DNA from: Aristolochia californica
Taxonomy: Eukaryota > Streptophyta > Magnoliopsida > Piperales > Aristolochiaceae
Length of the DNA stretch: 64,000 nucleotides
Direction of reading: 5' to 3'
Assembly (NCBI GenBank): GCA_029961685.1
Contig: JARWKL010000001.1
Span: 53,160,062 to 53,224,061, forward strand
The notes beneath the pieces are model-generated. The model ran no database searches. It was given only the letters and a program-made list of their open reading frames with translations, and was not told the DNA's origin. Every line of letters starts with the position of its first letter. The first letter of the stretch is position 1. A program made the position numbers and the translations under genes. Of this stretch, positions 10,564 through 22,379 are shown piece by piece.

Positions 10564-12275
10564 TTCTCCCCCTTTTGATGACAAAACCTAGCTTGTGAAA
10601 TATGAAATATTTCCCTGTGTGATTAACTGTTGAAAGATGGGCTGAAGCCCACACGACCAAGGATGGTCTACACATCCAAGAGAGGTGTGTTGGAAGATGG
10701 GCTCAAGCCCACAAGACCAAGGAAAACCCACATGTTCAAGAAAGGTGGCATGAACAGTAGAACCAACTGTAACTCGGACAGATAATCAACTCACACTTGG
10801 TAATAATGCCACCTTTCTTCTCTCCCAAGAAGCAGTAATAGAAACCAAAAACCGAACTTGGCAGAGTTTTAGTGTTGTCGTCTTCAGCAATAGCAACGAA
10901 GCAATCACTCAGGAAATAATCAGCGAATAGAAACTCAAAAATAAGACCAAACAGCCAACTGTGAGATAAGCAGAGAAATTAGCAACGTGTATAATCGTTA
11001 GCAATGATCTGGAAGAGATAGAAATAAGCCAAGGAAGGAAAGATATCTTCCAAATTAACAACAGTAATATCCCGGAGAAGCAACAACGAGCGAAAGAAAC
11101 TATCCAAAAGATAAAAAAAAACAATGCAGAACATCGAAGCAATGCAAAACTTCCGCTTGGAGTGGAAATCTTGTTCTTCCAGAAATAGACGGTCGACAAT
11201 CAAATAGCTTTGGATTGACCAGATCGTTGGATAAATCTCTGAAGATAAATGGCTAGCAGAGATTAATTCGCTGGATCAGGGAGACTTTCATCAGCAATGC
11301 AATCTTGGAATAGCCGGACGACGATATGGTGACGCTTATTCAGAACAGAGGTAATGATAAGATTTGGAGAGATTAACTTAGAATGAATCTGATACCAATG
11401 ACAATCCTAATAAAAAAGTATAATCAACAAGACATGCTCTATTTGGAACTTGGTATGAGTTGCCATGGTTGTCTGGTTCACCATTTTCTCGACAGACGTC
11501 GAGGGAAGCAATGCTAGGAAAGATGAGATGTGCCTTTTTTCTCCATTGCTCGCCAGTTGACAGAGAAGGAGAAAAACAACACAAAACAAGATGAGAGCGC
11601 TGTTAGCAACAGAGGCACCAATTCTCATGGCTGACAGAAAATCACGTACCCCAAGCGCCAACAGAAGAATACGAAGTCTACTACAGATCCTGATCATGAC
11701 GGGATTTGAGCTAGTAGAGCTATCAAAAAGCCTAATGTTTTTCAGTCATTGGAGCAACAAACCGTAGAGCACCCTTCTGCTCCTTTAATTTACCAATGCA
11801 AATAAGTTTCATGAATTCATCATTGTTTTCACCTTTTGGGAATTTTCCCTTTGTGAATGCCTGTTGACATATAAAGATCACCAGCTTGGTAAAACAGCTA
11901 ACTGAAACTTGGTTTGAAACTTTATTGTTTTTATAAATTCTGTTGTTGGTAATCAACTTCTGCAAATAATTCTCCAAACAAAGAAGATAATTTGGGCCAG
12001 AGCAAGAAGATAATCTCTGTTGTAAGCAATAGAAAGTAGCAATGCCAGAAAATACTAGAAAGACTGAATACGCCAGAGTTCCAACGATCGTATTGTAGAG
12101 GAAGATGAGGGAGAAGGTAGCACAGATTAACAAGAAAGTCTTGAACGAATAACAACAAAGAGACAATGATAATCAAGATACCAAAGCAAAAGAAAAATGA
12201 GTTCAGAGTAGAAAAAGAAATAAATAGAATACTAAAAACTCATAGCTACGATTGAAAATCAATGCTATGATACCA
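10564..12275 (-). mobile_element. non-coding interior of a decayed LTR element
   Basis: The left side begins with a reversed polypurine tract (10564-10582). The right side ends with a near-perfect reversed tRNA-Met primer site GCTATGATACCA (12264-12275) next to an LTR. A fragment at about 10627-10760 (GATGGGCT-AAGCCCACA repeated) matches the outer end of the 12276-12616 LTR in inverted orientation, so the region is rearranged. Several open frames on the minus strand have no recognisable family motif and I do not call them genes. Confidence 0.4.
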
Positions 12276-12616
12276 TGTTGATTTTCAGGACTCCATGGAT
12301 TACGCCATAAAGAAAAGGAGATAAGGCATGTTGAGGAGAAAATAGGAGGAAGAATGAGGTTATGGACTCTATTTATAAAAGATAAAATGTACAATATTAT
12401 AATTATGCCCTTCACCCTAGAAGAGTGAAGAAGAGAATGGAAGCTTAAACTAATTACATCAGTGCTATCTTTATGAGATGACTTCTTATTTACCATCTTG
12501 CCACCTCTCTTACACATGTTGGTCTTCCTTTATCATGTGGGCTTGAGCCTATCTTCTAGCACTCTTGGATGTGTGGGTTCTTCTTTATCGTGTGGGTTTG
12601 AACCCATCTTCTAACA
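12276..12616 (-). repeat. LTR of a Copia-type element (341 bp)
   Basis: Begins TGTTGATTTT and ends TCTAACA. A reversed primer-binding site lies immediately to the left. A promoter-like CTATTTATAAAAGAT lies inside (about 12368). An inverted partial copy lies at 10627-10760. Confidence 0.65.
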
Positions 12617-13690
12617 CCAACAAATACTCATTAACTGTTACGAGAGACCTGGGGTCCCTATTTATAAGTTTGTTGTTGAAACTAGTCATTTTAGGTCCTT
12701 ACCCAAAAAGCTAAATAGGAGGTAGATCGAGCATACATTTTCATTGATTGATCAATCAATCTCCAACGACTATATAGTTAGCCTAATGATTGATCATCCA
12801 TAATGGGTTGACCAATTGATTGATCAATCAATCTCCAACGACTATATAGTTAGCCTTATGATTGATCATCCATAATGGGTTGACCAATTAATTGATCGAG
12901 CTTTATACATTGGCTTTGTGGTTCTTCAGTTGATCAATCATGCCCTATAGGGGTTGATCCATCTTGCTTTATAATTTCTGCATGTACAATTCTGGTTGAT
13001 CAATTATGCCTACAGAGGTTGATTGATGAAGCTTTGTACACTGACTTGTCATCATTCTGGTTGATTGATCGTGCCTACATATGTTGATTGATAAAGCCTA
13101 TATACTGAAGGTTTGCCAGCTAAGTATGATCGACCAAGCCATATACTGGTTGATTAATCATGCAATTTTGTAACATATAGAATAAAATGCAAAGCATGAT
13201 TTGCAACTATTCTAAGTGATTGAAAAGTTCCAAAACAGTTTTATGAGCTTTGAAAACATAGTTTTGAAAAGAATTTGCATGACCTAAATTTCAAAAAGAA
13301 ATTTAGGCCTAAGGTTAAAAAACTAGATGACTAACCTCTTTACATTACTAGAGTTCTAGAGAACTTTCTAATTTGAATAAACTCTAGGTCTTCAAATCTT
13401 CATTCTCTCCAAGGTTCTTCTTTAATGTGATTAACATTTTGTTTAGCTTGAGGTCTTGTGTTAGATTTGCTAGCTTTTCCTCATAGACCTTATAACTAAG
13501 CCACTTGAAGGAAATGTATCTAAAATGTTATGAATTTCAAAGTTGCTAGCTTAGTTAGTTTAAGTTTGTCCCTATGGTGTGTGCATGTTATATTTATGTT
13601 GAATTGCTTGTATGAATGAATTTTTAGTTACAAGCAAATCACTTTTAATTTGATTATCTCAATTCACCCCCCTCTTAAGAAACCACCTAG
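12617..13690. repeat. GATC-rich long-LTR family member
   Basis: Many GATTGATC/GATCGATC motifs and a perfect-looking 72-bp tandem duplication at 12746-12889. It ends near AATTCACCCCCCTCTTAAG and CACCTAGGCCAACA, the closing phrase typical of this family (compare 16690-16720). Confidence 0.5.
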
Positions 13691-14420
13691 GCCAACACAA
13701 TCAACCATAGTTGATTAATCAATCATTCAAAACATGGCCACATCATGCTATAATGTATGATCGATCATCCCTTTTTGGATTGATCGATCAATATTGTTCA
13801 GACAAACACAAATTATAGGGAATGATCAATCAAACAAAATCTCTCCAGTTAGGGACATAAAGCATGATCGATCATACTTCCATTGCACAAACAAAGGGAA
13901 TTCTTTTTTATTGATCATCCCCTAGTAATGATCGATCAATTTAAATTTTTAGGACAAACGGTAACATATTGATCAATCAATCCATCAATTAATAAGTCAC
14001 ATCCTGACACAAAAAGTGTCATTATGATCAATTGAGCAATCAATTACTTTCAAACAGGCAAAAATGGATAGTTTGGCTTGAGGAAATTATAAATACTCAT
14101 CCAAACCTAGTAAATCCTTTGAGCCTTTATTCTCAATCTTGCAAAACTTCTTAAAAGTGCTTTTGAGTGAAAAAGAAAGTTTCAACCTTGCAAAATCTTC
14201 TACTCTTTCATTTCATATTAGAAAAGCTCCCTTACTCATTTTTTTTTTAATTTGTGAGAGGTTCTTCTAGAAATTATTTAATCTAGATAGATAGAACCAG
14301 CTAGAGCTAAAATCTTGCCAATCTCTTGGGGATATTGAATTTGTAAAAAGCGTGTATTAGTTACACGTGACTTAAAGAGAGTCAGAATTCTTTGTGTAAA
14401 TTCCAGCTATTAGAGCTTCA
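13691..14420 (+). repeat. GATC-rich LTR-like repeat, left part (right part 16511-16735)
   Basis: Regularly spaced GATCGATCA motifs from 13700 to 14050 are followed by a TATA-like AATTATAAATACTC (about 14086) and a leader-like stretch. After the Copia insertion it appears to resume at about 16511 and closes with TCTCAATTCTCCCCCTTCTT at about 16687. Inferred by family comparison. Confidence 0.45.
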
Positions 14421-14895
14421 TGTTGAATTTAGCCCCCATGCTTGAACCCTCAAGCAAGATGAGAGAGGGAGAAGAGAAGAAAAGAGCAAAGAGAGAGAGA
14501 GGTCGAGTAGAGAAGAGAGAAGATAGAAGAGAAGAAAAGAGCAAAGAGAAAGAGAGCTCGGGTAGAGAAGAGAGAAGAGAGACTTCAGGCTAGGAGAGAG
14601 ATTCTTTCACAAATTTGAGAAGAGGAGAGCTTGATTAAAGGTTTCAACCAAAATCCTTGTTTATACTATTTTCATTACATATTTAGGGAAACTCCTCAAT
14701 CAATTAGGATCCCTAATTAGATCAATCGTGATTCGCTAAATTATATCAATCAAAGAAAGATCAATTAAATATATTAATCGAGGAAGATTGTCAAATCCTC
14801 TGCCTCATGTGATGAGGATTCCACCTCTTACGATGATTCATCATGCCACCTCGTGTGGGCATGGTGGGTTTGGTCCCGCCTTCTCATACTCCCCC

Positions 14896-15400
14896 TCAAG
14901 TTGTGGGGGGTGAGAGGGGGATCATCGTTGATGCCCACTTGCTGCAAATGGTGGACAAGATTTTATGAGTGACTAGTTTGGTGAGAATGTCTGTAACTTG
15001 CCCTTGTGAGGAGATATGTTTGACAGATAATATATCGGGTTGGAATTTCTTTCGTATAAAGTAGCAGTCCACCTCAATGTGCTTTATTCTCTCATGGAAA
15101 ACTATATTTGAGGTGATATGAATCACTGCTTATTATCGCAATGTAAATCCATAAGAGCTTCTTTAAAGAATCCCAGTTCCGTGATAAGGGACCTGATCCA
15201 TAGAAGCACACTAATTGTGTGTGTCATAGCCTTGTATTCTGCTTCTGTGTTGGACCTTGCAACTACATTCTGCTTCTTGCTTCTCTATGTAATCAAATTC
15301 CCTCCAACCATTGTACAATATCCTAAAGTAGATTTTCTGTCATCCGAGGATTCGGCCTAGTTTGCATCTGAGAACCCTTCTATGTTGAAGTGACAACAAT
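14896..15400 (-). pseudogene. Copia RNase H, C-terminal remnant
   Basis: Translated on the minus strand, the distal part shows the plant Copia RNase H end: FHERIKHIEVDCYFIRKKF, then a VKHISSQGQVTDILTKLVT segment. Upstream, in a shifted frame, are LITELGFFKEALMDLHCDN and SSDDRKSTLGYC. A stop (TGA near 15118) and frame changes break the coding sequence, so it is inactive. It sits next to the polypurine tract and 3' LTR as expected. Confidence 0.8.
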
Positions 15401-16234
15401 TTTTATAGAGATGCCCTATTCCCGAAGCTCCATTCAAGTACCACAATATTCTTTCCAGTGCTTGCTTCCTTTTATGTAAAATGCAACCTTCTATTCTTGA
15501 TTTTTTGTGAAGATTGGGGCAAGATCAAGCAGCCAACTCATGGCTTTGAATCAAATAAGGTCTGGCCTCCTCGTTTTTTAAAATACTCTACACAACACTT
15601 TGAACAAAAAACAACCTTCTTCTTTCAGCTTTCCCTTTCTTTTTCTTTTTATTTAAAACTGATGAACCTTGGCATGAGAGATGAGCATATCTCTGTAATG
15701 TTCATATGAGGGTTGAGACCTAAAAAATCTCTCCAAAAAATTCACAAAACTGAGTAGAGTTTCAACTTTTCAAACAACTCATTTAATGGAAAAGCTTAGC
15801 ATAGAAGCTAATTTATAAGATTTTTTGAAATCCAGTGGATAAAAAATCACTCATAATAGGCTCAAGAGCATTGGTCTTCATCGTAAAATCTTGTTCCCAC
15901 GAAATAATAACTCTTCAAGTAAAAAAATCTCAACATACACCGATTTTCAGTCAAGAACTTGCAAACCGATGAAAATAGCCTTGACAAACTTCTTCCAATC
16001 CGGGATATATAAATCTCAATATTTTAATGAAGAAAGTAAGAAAATAATCTCTGAACCATCTTCTAGAGGTAATAAAACCAATAGCATGAAATCATAATAA
16101 CATGAATGAAAAATAAACTTAGCTCAACAAGCTTCAATTTTGGTTCACAAAGAGCCTTCAATGAGTAGTTTTGATCATAACTTCTTAGAACATCTTTTTG
16201 AGGTGGGGATCTTAAATTCAATGCTTTGATACTA

Positions 16235-16510
16235 TGTTGAATTTAGGACCCCATCCTTGAAACCTCGAGCAAGATGAGAAAGGGGAGAGAAAAGAGAAGA
16301 AAAGAGCAAAGAGTGAGAGAGAGAGAGCTCGGGTAGAGAGGAGTGAAGAGAAAAGGGAAAAGAAATTTAGGTTAAGAGAGAGATTCTTCCACGAATTTGA
16401 GAAGAGGAGAGCTTGATTGAAGGCTTCAACCAAGACCCCTATTTATACTATTTCTATTACATATTTAAGGAAACTTCTCATTCAATTAGGATCTCTAATT
16501 ACATCAATCA
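16235..16510 (-). repeat. truncated LTR, partner of 14421-14886
   Basis: Shares the TGTTGAATTTAG start, the GA-rich block and the GCTTGATT-AAGG-TTCAACCAA stretch with the left LTR. It ends within the ATTAGGATC-CTAATTA region. Confidence 0.7.
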
Positions 16511-17262
16511 TGAATAGAAAAATTAGTGGAATTTCCCAAGCAAGGGTTATTGGGCAGTGAATACCAATAGGAGAATATCAATAACAAAAATTATCCTTGT
16601 CTCCTACAATGTGTGAATGTTTACTTTGTATTAAAATTGTGATATTGTATAATTCTTTGTTTACGCATCTTAGTTTTTCATTTGAAATTCTCAATTCTCC
16701 CCCTTCTTGAGCCGCCACATGGCCAACATTTGTATGATCGATCATGTTTTATAAGTTTTGCTAGATTGCATTCTGGATGATAGATCCAGATTATAGAAGT
16801 TGATCGATCATTCTATATACTAGTGTATTATTTTTAAATCTAAGTATGATTTAGGCTAGACTAAGGGTTTTAGTAAGTGTAAATCATTCATATGCATCAA
16901 TAAAAGACGGTTTTGGAAAATTTCATGCCCTAAAGCTCTAATTCTCTTGAGTACTTTAGGATTGAAGTTTGGTTGACTATCCTCTTAAATGTCTAGAGTT
17001 CATGAAATTTTTCTAAGTAAATTGAATCTTGATCTTCAAGTCTTCAAGCTTCTCATAGATGCTTCTTCAAGATGATTTGACACTTCATTATGCTCGAAGT
17101 CTTATATTAAATTTGTCAATTCTTCTTCGTAGACCTTGATTTTGTGTCGCTAAAAGAAAAATCATCTAAAATACTTAAGTTGCAAATATTAGTTCAATTT
17201 TTTAAAATTTTGTTATCATCAAAATACGAATGAGGGTCAAACCTAGGTCAACAAAAGGTGCT
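16511..17262. repeat. GATC-family repeat remnants
   Basis: 16511-16735 closes the repeat interrupted by the Copia element. 16736-17262 is another copy with GATCGATCAT motifs near 16737 and 16800, ending ACCTAGGTCAACA like 10551-10563. Confidence 0.4.
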
Positions 17263-18486
17263 ATGGAGTTCACCATTTTAATTACATTTAATACCCTTTG
17301 CATAGATAACCGGTAGTATTAATGAAGGTTAAGCATTTATAGTTCCAATTCGAATGGACCTAGAAAATAAGAATAATAGGGTAAATTAAACATTGATTAC
17401 CAGTTATTTGAGAGTCATCCGTATAAGAAAATGAAATTGCCCTATCAGAAGGTATTTCTCTCATTCCATTTCCCGACTTTTTCTACATGTCTTAGTACAA
17501 CAAAAAAGTTGTTTTACCTTGTATTTATTTTTATTGACAAAGGATTAATACTTTCCAATAGAATTTTTACCAAAAAATAACAATGTCTGGCTATCAGAAT
17601 AAATTTGGGCAATGTCTAATCCATGAGATAGAACCACATACAAGAGGAATAAGTTCTTTAGAAGGATACCACTAGCATGGACAAGGAATTGGGAGTTTTA
17701 GAAGAATCCCAATAGCATTTTCATCTGGAAGTCTTAAGAATTATAAATTTAGCATATTTGAACTAGGAATCATAAATTCAGCCCAGCCATTATCAAATAT
17801 AATATTTTGGAGTAGAATACCAAGAAGGGACAACATCAAATGGTATAAACATGAAGAATATAAAACTGGAACAAAGGAGTGTCCCTTTTTGGGTCAAACG
17901 AATATTTGGCTTCTGCTCTACAGCAAGAGTCTCTCTCCACAACTGGCCCTGTCTCCCAATTATTTCAGTCAGTCTCTCTCTTCATAATAGCAGGCATTCG
18001 CAATGAAAGAATTGAATCATAATATTTCAGAGAAAAATAAGATCGACCAGCCGGATAATCAGGTCCAATCGCCTTTGCATTCTTCAACGGAAAAGCAGAC
18101 GCCGTGATTTCAGTTGTTTCTCTTTTCTGCTACAACTACTCCCTACAGCTTTTTAAGCTTTTACATGTCGTAGAAGATCTTCAAAATAGTACAATTATTT
18201 CCGAAATCGTATTCACATCTGATCTGCTCTTACTTGCCTATTGATCGAGACAAATCACCTTTCGGTTTCGGTGCTAGTCGTGAAGAAAAGATACAGAAAT
18301 GAAAGATAAATTAAATCCATTGCCAGCCAGCTCCCAACCCAATATCAATATAGTTATCATGTGATCCACTGACCTGCATGTGAGAGCTAGTAAATGTAAG
18401 AACCCCACTGCCCTTCCTTCTCCTTCCATTCCATCGATTCAACAAAACAAGAAGAGAATCCTTCCCATTTACGGGTAGAGGAGGAG
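17263..18486. other. upstream region of the acid phosphatase gene
   Basis: No transposon or other gene recognised. The last few hundred bases should contain the promoter, but no unambiguous TATA box or named response element could be fixed by eye. Confidence 0.4.
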
Positions 18487-19444
18487 ATGGAACGAAATCC
18501 ATGGCTTTTGTTTGGCATTCTGTGCCTCCTTGTTGGCTCAGAAGCTTCAGATTGGAACATCATGAATCGGAGCGGAAAGAAGAAATTGGGTTACAATTTG
18601 AAAAACTACTGCGAGAGCTGGAGGATGAATGTGGAGATCAACAACCTGAGGGACTTTGAGGTGGTTCCCGGGGAGTGTGCGGATTACATCGGAAAATATA
18701 TGACTTCCACCCAGTACAAAGTCGACGTCGAGAGGGCATTCGAAGCCTGCATTTTGTATCTCAGCACCAACTTTGAATTCAATGGAGATGGCAAGGATGC
18801 CTGGGTTTTTGACATCGACGACACGCTCTTGTCCACCACTCCTTACTACAAGAAGCACCAATTCGGGTAATTTAATCCCTTCTCTGTCGTTCTTTCTCTC
18901 TGTGCGAGTTATTCGTGCTTGAAAATCATGTGGGTGTTGCTGTGGGTGAACAGAGGAGAGAAAGTGAACAGGTCGGCACTGGAAGGATGGATGAAAGAGT
19001 CGAATGCCCCGGCAGTGGTGCACGCAGTCGATCTCTACAATGAGATCAAGAACAGGGGATTGAAGATCTTTTTGATCTCCTCTCGAGGAGAAAGCTTGAG
19101 GGCGGCCACCATTGAAAACCTCGTCAAGGTTGGATACACAGGGTGGACGGGTCTGATAATGAGGTTTGCTCTTTCTTCTCACTTGTTCAAACCTTCATTG
19201 TTACCGTCTGTTATTTTTGCCTTTCGGAATCATCCCGACCGCCACGATGAGGCTTTCACTGTACAGGGGCTTGGAAGACGTAGAGAAAGGAGCGCAACAG
19301 TTCATGGCTGAACAGAGGAAAATACTGATGAAGGGAGGATATCGCATCTGGGGAGTTGTTGGAGATCAATGGAGCAGCCTCCTGGGTCTCCCAACTGGAA
19401 AGAGAACTTTCAAGCTCCCCAATTCTCTATACTACATAGCGTAG
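18487..19444 (+). CDS. VSP/class B-type acid phosphatase, HAD superfamily (255 aa)
   Basis: Three exons, join(18487..18866, 18954..19163, 19267..19444), all GT-AG, give 255 residues, the usual size for plant VSP-like acid phosphatases. Residues 1-21 form a secretory signal (hydrophobic LLFGILCLLVG then SEA), pointing to the vacuole or apoplast. HAD motif I is DIDDT at 109-113 (nucleophile Asp109, general acid Asp111). Motif II is the LISSRG Ser (about 167-172). Motif IV is GDQWSS at 229-234, where the Asp230 metal ligand is kept but the position of the second Asp seen in GDQWSD family members is Ser; both forms occur in plants as far as I recall. Family members hydrolyse phosphomonoesters, and some act mainly as vegetative storage proteins. 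The intact nucleophile suggests an active enzyme. It faces the caleosin-like gene tail to tail, with about 470 bp between them. Confidence 0.9.
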
Positions 19445-19916
19445 ATCCAAACCGTTCCGGCCATTCTTATTAGCTGTAAAATAATTATCGCCAGATTCAT
19501 GGTTTGCCCGAGACAAATTAAGAGAGATGATCTATGATCAGAAGCATCTTCCATTTGCATTTCTAAATCAATGGTTCTTCGCCTGTTAATTTCTGTGGAT
19601 GAGTATAATTGATTCATGCAAACGCGTTTCATAATCACTTCGTTTCAATCCTAGCATTCCATCTGATATCCCCCGCCTGGATTCATTTTTTAAGGACCCT
19701 TCTTTACCGAGATAAAAGCATGAAAAACACAAATTATAGATCCATTCTTCTAACATATTTGCTTCGTTGTCGTGGGAACTAAACAACTCAATACAATACC
19801 ATCATCTCTGATTCAGTTTCTTGACATTACGTTTACAATAGACTTGCCTCACAAATCCACTCTTCCATGGCCACAAAGTGGTTTTTCTTATCTGTTTTGC
19901 CCTGGATTAACGAAGC
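19445..19916. other. convergent 3' flanks
   Basis: Intergenic space between the plus-strand acid phosphatase and the minus-strand caleosin-like gene. It is expected to hold both 3' UTRs; no other gene seen. Confidence 0.5.
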
Positions 19917-20717
19917 TTAAATGGAACTCTCATACTTCTTGAAAATGGCCTCCACGTACGAGGTGACAATCCTGAAATTAGAAAAAGTTAGGGAGTTTTG
20001 GTTATTCTCTCCTGGACATGGTTGCAGCAGTGAAGGAAATCGGCAACTCCACAATTTACCTTCCTACGAAGTTGACAGCTTCATTGTCACTTCCATTCTC
20101 TGATTTATCAATCTCTTGCATATATATTGGGAATAGTAGGGATGGTATCCAGCCCTGTAGATTATACCAAAATTGCACGAGAATCATGGCAGAAGAACAC
20201 AACGACCACAACAGAGGAGAAACGAAGAGAGGGAGAAACTCACAGGGAGAGTCCAGTAACTTAGAAGTAGATGAAGCCAAAAGGCCACGACGAGAGAAAC
20301 GACGGAGCCGAATCCAAGAGCCATCATTTCTGATGAATAAAACGATGAACTTGGGAAAGAAAAGGGAAAAGAGAAACAAATTACTCCATAAAAATATCAC
20401 ATCTTTATACATACCCTTGTAAGTCTCCCAGGGATAGATGACGGCACTCTTGCTCTTGTTCTTGCGCTTCCATCTTCGTTGGAAATTCTCCACATCCACC
20501 CCAACTGCCCACAAACAAAGAAGACAAGAAATCAGTGAATATAGTGAAAAAGAAGTGCGAATTGTCGAATATAAATGGGCGGAACGACAAAAACTTAACG
20601 AAGTTTTGGAAGGGTAATGTGTCTATCTTCAAGGCCCTTCTCCTCCTCTTCTTGCGCCATTGACGTTTTCTTCTGCAAATTGACATCCTTGGACTCTGTT
20701 CCTTTCGATTTTGCCAT
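19917..20717 (-). CDS. truncated, divergent caleosin-like gene (147 aa)
   Basis: Five exons read on the minus strand, complement(join(19917..19971, 20060..20154, 20244..20329, 20415..20504, 20600..20717)), with GT-AG borders, give an uninterrupted 147-residue frame. Exons 3 and 4 have exactly the sizes (86 and 95 nt) and phases of the full caleosin at 40515-41647. Conserved parts are IYPWETYK, a hydrophobic segment MALGFGSVVSLVVAFWLHLL, and WTLPGWIPSLLFPIYM (proline knot). The calcium loop before YPWE has lost its acidic residues and is basic (WKRKNKSKS). The protein stops after KYESSI, so the C-terminal caleosin domain (about 80-90 residues) is absent, as is the conserved HGSD His (here ENGSD). 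It may be a decaying duplicate or a shortened membrane protein with a new role. Peroxygenase activity is unlikely, since a heme His is missing. Confidence 0.6.
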
Positions 20718-20984
20718 CTTCTTCTTGAATACCGGCAAACCCACAACCATATACAAAGGAGAATAGTGCAATGGCTATTAATTAATACTGGTTCTCTTGC
20801 TGCTGTAACAAGAATCTTTCTTTCATGCCAAGCACATTTGTCCTGAATGTCGGGGAGAGAGTTTGTTTGGGAATTCAGAATCGTATCAGGCAAGGACTTC
20901 ATGTTCTTCACCTGGACCAGAAGCAGCTGTGAAAAGCCAAGCTTATGCCCAAACTTCTCTTGCATAGCTTCAACCTCTGCAGGC

Positions 20985-21450
20985 TTGAGTTTAGCTTCAT
21001 ATGAATAATTCAAAATCGAGCTTGAGTTTGAATTCAGCCTCGAGCTCAAGAATTTTAACCGAATTTAAGGTCGAACTCTAGCTAGTTTGAACTCCAATCT
21101 AAATTTTAAAAAAATCTGCATAAAATAGTCCATAAATTTGACATAAAATTATGCATAAATTCTACATAAACTCTATTAATATCAAATCATACAGTAATAT
21201 CAAATTTATGATCACCCAAACAACTACATAAAATTGTGCTTCATATAAAACTATACATACATACTATTAATAATCAAACACAAAATATCAAATCAAATAG
21301 ATGTATCAAATTTATAATTATCCAAAACTATAATCAATTTGGATTACCACACAAAAATTATGAACCAAATATTAAGCTCAAAATTTTTAATTTGTTGCTC
21401 ACAGTCACCAAATTGAACTGGTTCTAAGAATGGAAACCCATTCCTAAAAA
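20985..21450. mobile_element. relic related to the hAT-like element at 58237-60691
   Basis: CGAGCTTGAG/CTCGAGCTC blocks are followed by AT-rich text with ATAAAATTATGCATAAATT, ATCAAACACAAAATATCAAAT and ATTTATAATTA-CC. These correspond to the left part of the hAT-like element (58260-58830). No ends or target duplication found. Confidence 0.4.
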
Positions 21451-21779
21451 ACCAAAATGAAAGAAAAACTCCAAGTCTTTCCCTTTGTGCTAGAAAACAA
21501 TTGGCTTTTACGTCCTTGTTCCCTCAAATGCATGAGCAAAATCTCGACCTATGACAAAAACAAAAAAATAGAACTTATTATTATCGGATAAAAAATATAC
21601 TCTTCCACTACTAATTACTTCATGTAATGAAAAATATTAAAATTATCAATATGAGAAAAAGTTAAAAAATCATGTTACTGGTAGCATTCTTTTCATAGGT
21701 TTCTTCTCGGCCTACAACCATAAAAAAATTAACATATTCACAAGAAAAATAGCATAATAGATTACCTGAATACATAAGA

Positions 21780-22053
21780 GATGAAGCATCATTATTTGAG
21801 GTGGGAGAAGTATTGGGAATTAGTAACAATGTAGCACTTATATCATCAAACGATTGAAGTGCGAAGAAACTGAGAAGTTGCTAAGTATAGTTTGATAATT
21901 TTCAAACAAATAACTGCCGCTAAAGCTTCCTTTTGCTTTTCTTAAACAGAAATATCGGTGGAGTATGATTGAGTGATCTTGCACTCTTGAATTAAACCTC
22001 GAAACCGAGCCAAAAATTCATGAAGAATGTCTCTTTGTTTTATATTGAGAATG
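21780..22053 (-). pseudogene. Copia gag relic, downstream part (split by 22054-24981)
   Basis: Read on the minus strand after removing the LTR insertion, the frame continues from the 24982-25135 piece: DVLQDILNIKQRDILHEFLA, then RFRGLIQECKIT. Many stops follow toward 21780. The family is the gag (UBN2-like) region of a Copia element. Confidence 0.6.
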
Positions 22054-22365
22054 TGATGCAGGCGAAAATATGTGATGCGGGTACATATTCGGATCCTTGA
22101 ATTGGATCCGGTGTACATAGTCGGATCCTTAATCGGATCTATTGTATTGAACCCGGGTTAGGGTTTGCTTTATTTTGAGCTGCAGCCCGGGCTTGTCGGG
22201 GGCGTTGCATTCGGTTAAAAGACTGTTTAGGTTTTAGAGGAAGGAGTTGAATGATATTTTGAATCCGAGAGAATTTCTCTACGATTTCAGGCAGATTTCG
22301 CCTATTCCTCCCATGATTCGCAAGTTGATCTGCCTGCAGGATAATCGCTATCCTGTCCGGCGTCA
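22054..22365 (+). repeat. 5' LTR (312 bp)
   Basis: Near-identical to 24671-24981. Contains paired CGGATCC motifs and a TTTGCTTTATTTTGAG stretch. Confidence 0.93.
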
Positions 22366-22367
22366 GT

Positions 22368-22379
22368 TGGTATCAGAGC
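22368..22379 (+). other. primer-binding site, initiator tRNA-Met type
   Basis: TGGTATCAGAGC two bases after the 5' LTR, complementary to the 3' end of plant initiator tRNA-Met. Confidence 0.9.

Larger units (their letters stand above)
14421..16510 (-). mobile_element. decayed Copia retrotransposon, minus strand
   Basis: The left LTR (14421-14886) starts TGTTGAATTTAG. It is followed by the reversed polypurine tract ACTCCCCCTCAAGTTG and then by the minus-strand RNase H end of a Copia polyprotein. The second LTR begins at 16235 (TGTTGAATTTAG), preceded by a degenerate primer site TTGATACTA, and is truncated near 16510. Both LTRs contain a GA-rich block (AGAGAAGAAAAGAGCAAAGAG). Most of the pol gene is missing between 15420 and 16230. 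A plus-strand relative of this element supplies the 3' end at 52626-53297. Confidence 0.7.

Noticed and set aside
10909..12517. Several minus-strand frames of 70-144 codons with hydrophobic stretches
   Set aside because: Lie in the interior and LTR of a decayed element and show no recognisable domain.
18547..19182. 211-codon open frame on the minus strand
   Set aside because: Antisense to the acid phosphatase exons and intron, no family motif, and the plus strand explains the conservation.
20405..21049. 214-codon minus-strand frame
   Set aside because: Runs through caleosin-like exon 1, intron 1 and exon 2 in the wrong phase. The spliced model fits the family better.
22368..22379. Possible tRNA gene fragment
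   Set aside because: TGGTATCAGAGC here and its reverse complement elsewhere are retroelement primer sites. No cloverleaf surrounds them, and no tRNA gene was found in the window.
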